Source: Mesorhizobium zhangyense
GTDB lineage: Bacteria > Pseudomonadota > Alphaproteobacteria > Rhizobiales > Rhizobiaceae
Direction: 5' to 3'
Length of the DNA stretch: 64,000 bases
Assembly (NCBI RefSeq): GCF_011045115.1
Contig: NZ_JAAKZG010000003.1
Coordinates: forward strand, 124,001 to 188,000
The notes beneath the pieces were generated by a model. That model saw only the letters and a list, made by a program, of their open reading frames with translations. It had not been told where the DNA came from and made no database searches. This document shows positions 60,998 through 64,000 of the stretch, piece after piece. How positions within the stretch are numbered: the first letter of the stretch is position 1; each line of letters begins with the position of its first letter. The position numbers and the translations under genes were made by a program.

Positions 60998-61533
60998 GTC
61001 TTGTCGAGAAGCGCTCCGTGACCATACGCGGTCACCGCACCAGCTATTCGCTCGAAAAGCCTTTCTATGACGACCTGCTGACGATCGCCACGGAGCGCGG
61101 CATCGCACTCGCCGCCCTTGTTGCGGAAGTAGACGAAAGCCGTCCACGCGAAGCAAATTTGTCGTCGGCACTCAGGCTTCATGTGCTGGAATGGGCCAAG
61201 CAGCGGACGAAAAGCCGAGGAGGACAAGCCATGTACGGATTGATCGGCCGGATGACCGCGCAGCCCGGAAAACGCGACGAACTGCTATCCATCCTGACGG
61301 AAAGCAGCGATGCAATGCCCGGCTGCCTGAGCTACATCATCGCCCTCGACCCCGCCAATGACGATGCGATCTGGATCACCGAGGTGTGGGACAGCGAGGC
61401 CAGCCACAAGGCGTCGCTGTCCCTGCCCGCCGTCCAGGCCGCGATCGGCAAGGCACGCCCGCTCATCGCCGGCTTCGACAATCGGACGGAGACGAAGCCG
61501 GTTTCGGGATACGGCCTCGCCGGCAAGCGCTGA
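60994..61533 (+). CDS. ribbon-helix-helix protein fused in frame to an antibiotic biosynthesis monooxygenase (ABM) domain
   Basis: A 179-residue reading frame joins two usually separate proteins. Residues 1-79 are an RHH-type DNA-binding protein (VEKRSVTIRGHRTSYSLEKP, ALRLHVLEWAKQRTKSR), normally about 80 residues long. Residues 80-179 are a complete ABM/dimeric alpha-beta-barrel protein starting MYGLIGRMTAQPGKRDELL. The ATG at 61231 has a perfect GAGGAGG site upstream, so the ABM part can be made alone. The CGA codon just before that site would be TGA with a single base change, so stop loss is a likely origin. The start is GTG, overlapping the DUF4169 stop. Confidence 0.75.
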   Translation: MSLVEKRSVTIRGHRTSYSLEKPFYDDLLTIATERGIALAALVAEVDESRPREANLSSALRLHVLEWAKQRTKSRGGQAMYGLIGRMTAQPGKRDELLSILTESSDAMPGCLSYIIALDPANDDAIWITEVWDSEASHKASLSLPAVQAAIGKARPLIAGFDNRTETKPVSGYGLAGKR

Positions 61534-61636
61534 TTGAAGGCGCACATGCGCGAACGCTCGCTTGGCCATTTCTATCCCTGATTGACAGATATCATCCCGG
61601 CAGGCACCCTTCCCTAGGGCAATCTGGGGGCTAAGC

Positions 61637-62746
61637 GTGTTTTCCGAGCAGCAAGAGCGGGCGATAGACGCGTGTTATGCCGCCGTCGCCACGCCTGAGC
61701 TTTGGCCTGAGGCGCTGGACGAGCTGGCCTCGTCGCTGGGTGCGACAGCCGCCATGTTCTACCCGAAGGACTTCAATCAGGATTTGATCAGGATTCCTTC
61801 GTCGACCCGGAACAACCGCCTACTTGAAGAATACGTAGGCGGTCAGTGGTACGAAAATGACTACCGGGCCATGAGAGGCTGGCCGCTGCTGTCGAAACAA
61901 AAGGTAATTATCGAGCACGATCTTGCGACTGACGATGAGCGCAGGAAACTTCCAGACTATAACGACCTGTATCTTAAATGGGGTTTCCCGGGATATGCGG
62001 CGATCGGCTTCTCTGTCGATGGCGCCTCATGGTGTCTGCCGCTCCTGAGGGCCAAAAAGGAAGGGTTTTTCACGAGGGAGGAAGCCGTGTCCCTCTCCGC
62101 ATTGAGCCCCCACCTGAGACGCATGGTGAAGCTATCGTCCCAGTTCGGCCTTTCGCGCGGCCGCTCCAGCCTGGAAGCTTTCGACCGAACCGGCCAGGCT
62201 GCCGTCCTCATCAGTCCCAACAGGCAGGTCGGCCAGATGAATGCGAAGGCGGAAGCGCTGCTGGAGCGAAACACCGAGGCTCTCTTCGTGCGAAAAGGCT
62301 ATCTGTGCGCCCATCACCCGCGCAGCAACAATGCCCTGCAAGTACTGATCGCGTCGGCGACCAGCCGCAGGCTTTCAAACGCCGAAAGCGTGGAAGCCTT
62401 GCCGGTCTATGTCGCAAGGCTGGATCGGCACCCGATCGTCGTTGAAGCAGCTTCCCTGCCCAGTCTCGTAAGAACGATGTCATCGACGGCGCAGGCCGTT
62501 CTTCTTCTCACCGACCCGGAAGACCGGGGCAAACCGAAACTCGACCATTTGGCCGCCGGCTTCGGCCTCACCCCGGCGGAAGTCAAACTCTGCAAGGAGC
62601 TTGAAAGCGGTGCTTCGCTCTTCGAGGCAGCCGATGCACTGGGCATCGTGCGCGAAACAGCCCGCCATCGCCTGAAGTCGATCTTCGCCAAGACCGACAC
62701 GCATCGCCAAAGCGAATTGATGCTTCTGCTGTCCAGATTATCGTAG
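61637..62746 (+). CDS. LuxR-type helix-turn-helix regulator (paralogue of that at 25.5 kb)
   Basis: A 369-residue regulator. The C-terminal HTH reads FGLTPAEVKLCKELESGAS, ADALGIVRETARHRLKSIF and AKTDTHRQSELMLLLSRLS. The N-terminal region has the ENDYRAMRGWPLL segment matching ENNPRMMRG of the other regulator, and a PAS-like part near 190-290. Both end in the same arrangement. Neither has an acyl-homoserine-lactone domain. The GTG start has GGGGG upstream. Targets are unknown; it lies alone after the RHH-ABM gene. Confidence 0.82.
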   Translation: MFSEQQERAIDACYAAVATPELWPEALDELASSLGATAAMFYPKDFNQDLIRIPSSTRNNRLLEEYVGGQWYENDYRAMRGWPLLSKQKVIIEHDLATDDERRKLPDYNDLYLKWGFPGYAAIGFSVDGASWCLPLLRAKKEGFFTREEAVSLSALSPHLRRMVKLSSQFGLSRGRSSLEAFDRTGQAAVLISPNRQVGQMNAKAEALLERNTEALFVRKGYLCAHHPRSNNALQVLIASATSRRLSNAESVEALPVYVARLDRHPIVVEAASLPSLVRTMSSTAQAVLLLTDPEDRGKPKLDHLAAGFGLTPAEVKLCKELESGASLFEAADALGIVRETARHRLKSIFAKTDTHRQSELMLLLSRLS

Positions 62747-62833
62747 ATTTTTAGCCATCCCGGATGGTTCGGGATGGCCTCGGTATTCCGTGCGTCACGA
62801 TTAAATCGGGTCGCAACAACGTACCCTTGCGGG

Positions 62834-63316
62834 TCAGATCTTCTTCACCAGCGCCTCAAGCTGGTCGGCGCATTGCCCCCAGCCCTCATGAAAACCCATC
62901 TTCTCGTGGGCGTCGCGGTCTTCCTTCGTCCAGTGGCGAGCGCGGGCCGTGTAGCGCGTCTTGCCGCCCTCGTCCTCGAAGGTCAGGACGCCGGTGAAAA
63001 ACGGCTTTTCCGAAGGCAGCCAGGCCTCGGTGAAAGCGTCGGTGAACACCAGCTTCTCGCTCTCGACGACTTCGAGATAGACGCCCTTGTTCGGATAATC
63101 ATTGCCGTCCGGGTCGCGCATGACGAACATGCTGGAGCCGCCCGGCCGGACATCGACCTCGACGGCTGGCGTCGTCCAGGGCAGTGGCGCGAACCATTGC
63201 TTGAGCAGTTCGGCGTCGGTCCAGGCCTTGAACACCTTCTCGCGTGGCGCATCGATCAGGCGCGTCAGCACCAGTTCGCGGTCGTTGGCCGGGGTGGCGT
63301 CGGTTTTGGCAGTCAT
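62834..63316 (-). CDS. SRPBCC/AHSA1-type protein
   Basis: A 160-residue START-like protein of the AHSA1 group. The pattern RELVLTRLIDAPREKVFKAW at the start, LLKQWFAPLPWTTPAVEVDVRPGG and the ending HEKMGFHEGWGQCADQLEALV are characteristic. The fold holds a hydrophobic cavity, and family members bind small lipids or assist Hsp90-like partners; the ligand is unknown. AGGAGAAG precedes the ATG at 63316. The 103 bases between its start and the next gene are ordinary. Confidence 0.85.
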   Translation of the reverse strand: MTAKTDATPANDRELVLTRLIDAPREKVFKAWTDAELLKQWFAPLPWTTPAVEVDVRPGGSSMFVMRDPDGNDYPNKGVYLEVVESEKLVFTDAFTEAWLPSEKPFFTGVLTFEDEGGKTRYTARARHWTKEDRDAHEKMGFHEGWGQCADQLEALVKKI

Positions 63317-63419
63317 TCGTCTTCTCCTATTCAATCAGTTCCGATTCAAGGACGAACGAAGCCGCAGCAATCCGACATGGCCGGGGATTTTTTGATCGAT
63401 ATAGGCGCGAAAACGAAGC

Positions 63420-64000
63420 CTACTCGGGCTTATTGTCCAACGAGTTCAGGAAATCGCGGATCGACTGCTCGAAATTCTGGGTCGAACCCGTCGAGCCTTC
63501 AGATGGAGCCGGCGGCAGCGGCGCGCGCTGGATCTCCGGCGCCGGTGGCTGCGCCTTCTTCTCGGCCTCCTGCCGTGCTCTTTCAGCCTCGGCAGCCTGT
63601 TCAGCTTCGCGCGCCGATTGCCTTGCCGCTTCCTGCAATCTGAGTGCGGCTTCGTCGGCCGCCTGCCTGGCTTGCTCGTTGGCCTTGGCCTGCGCGGCGG
63701 CCTCTTCCAGCGCCTTTGCCGCGGCGGCCGCTTCCTCGCGCGCCTTGGCTTCCGCTGCCAGCCGTGCTTCTTCCTCGGCCTTGGCCCGCGCCTCTTCTTC
63801 CTGCTTGCGCCGAAGCTCCTCGGCGGCGCGCTCGCGCTCCTGCTGCAGGGCGGCGTAGTAGCGGACCTCGCGGCGCAGGCGCTGCTTTTCCAGCACCGCC
63901 GCCTGCATTGCCTCCACCCGCGCCTGCTCGCGCTCCAGCGCGCGCTGGGTCAGGAATTGCGCCAGCGGGTCGCTGTCGAGCGTCCGCTCGGGTGCTGCAG
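63420..64000 (-). CDS. Ala/Glu/Arg-rich coiled-coil protein, C-terminal part (cut by window edge)
   Basis: The open frame enters from the right edge, so only the C-terminal 192 residues are seen. They form a long coiled coil of Ala, Glu, Arg and Gln heptads (for example EARAKAEEEARLAAEAKARE), like TolA-type or other spacer helices. A Pro-rich stretch (QPPAPEIQRAPLPPAPSEG) and the tail FEQSIRDFLNSLDNKPE follow. No signal peptide or enzyme domain can be judged without the missing N-terminus. It may be an envelope-spanning or scaffold protein. A GTG at 63917 could start a shorter product, but upstream codons stay open to the edge. Confidence 0.7.
   Translation of the reverse strand, partial: AAPERTLDSDPLAQFLTQRALEREQARVEAMQAAVLEKQRLRREVRYYAALQQERERAAEELRRKQEEEARAKAEEEARLAAEAKAREEAAAAAKALEEAAAQAKANEQARQAADEAALRLQEAARQSAREAEQAAEAERARQEAEKKAQPPAPEIQRAPLPPAPSEGSTGSTQNFEQSIRDFLNSLDNKPE

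Overview
This 64 kb window is a GC-rich alphaproteobacterial chromosome segment, most likely from the Rhizobiales and probably Mesorhizobium-like (Phyllobacteriaceae). The evidence is the circularly permuted two-piece tmRNA gene, the BA14K protein, the SspB-alpha type adaptor, the myo-inositol (iol) genes under an RpiR-type regulator, the intergenic RIME-like palindromic repeats, and a housekeeping order that I recall, without having checked it, as typical of rhizobia (ilvC, ilvH, ilvB, miaA, serB, degP, hflC, hflK, folA, thyA). There is no IS element, prophage, CRISPR array or rRNA; one tRNA-Lys(CTT) is present.

Layout. 0-7.5 kb: tRNA-Lys, a PhzF-like isomerase, a MacAB-type efflux set (adaptor, ATPase, permease), an endonuclease-fold/Nudix pair and a secreted BA14K protein. 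7.5-12 kb: a PilZ protein, a TetR gene leading into ilvC, and a divergent flavin monooxygenase/PRISE-like reductase pair. 12-18.6 kb: kup, pdxJ, a PP2C-like phosphatase, a RecD-like helicase and a threonine ammonia-lyase. 18.6-20.2 kb: a cobalt-type nitrile hydratase operon (alpha, beta, accessory protein). 20-31 kb: an SDR-DoxX fusion and DUF2269 protein, LysE, the attenuated ilvB-ilvH operon, a LuxR-type regulator, a secreted repeat protein, a HerA-like ATPase and a diguanylate cyclase. 31-41 kb: miaA/serB with overlapping divergent starts, GNAT, DUF1254, degP-DUF2065-hflC-hflK (transcribed hflK first), folA and DUF4424. 41-54 kb: an inositol catabolism block (iolC-iolD-iolE-small membrane protein-iolB, iolR, two Gfo/Idh/MocA dehydrogenases, an SDR) that also holds the DAHP synthase gene aroG. 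Palindromic repeats lie within and around this block. 54-64 kb: a secreted alpha/beta hydrolase, thyA, ssrA, a predicted kinase, LysE, a TetR/Bcr-CflA MFS pair, sspB, a DUF4169 gene overlapping an RHH-ABM fusion gene, a second LuxR-type regulator, an AHSA1 protein and an edge-truncated coiled-coil protein.

How the genes work together. IolG oxidises myo-inositol and IolE dehydrates the product. IolD opens the ring, IolB isomerises, and the IolC-DUF2090 fusion phosphorylates and probably cleaves the acid. IolR sits inside the cluster, and TGGAAT/ATTCCA half-sites recur at three iol promoter regions. ilvB/ilvH and ilvC supply the first two steps of branched-chain amino acid synthesis. tmRNA tags stalled nascent chains and SspB delivers tagged proteins to ClpXP.

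The most notable regulatory finds are two short leader peptides that conventional gene calling would miss: a Leu-Ile-Leu-Val-Val peptide ahead of ilvB and a Phe-Trp-Tyr-Phe-Ser-Tyr peptide ahead of aroG. Each is followed by a terminator with a visible competing pairing, and each has a promoter placed so close that the mRNA may begin at or next to the leader AUG.
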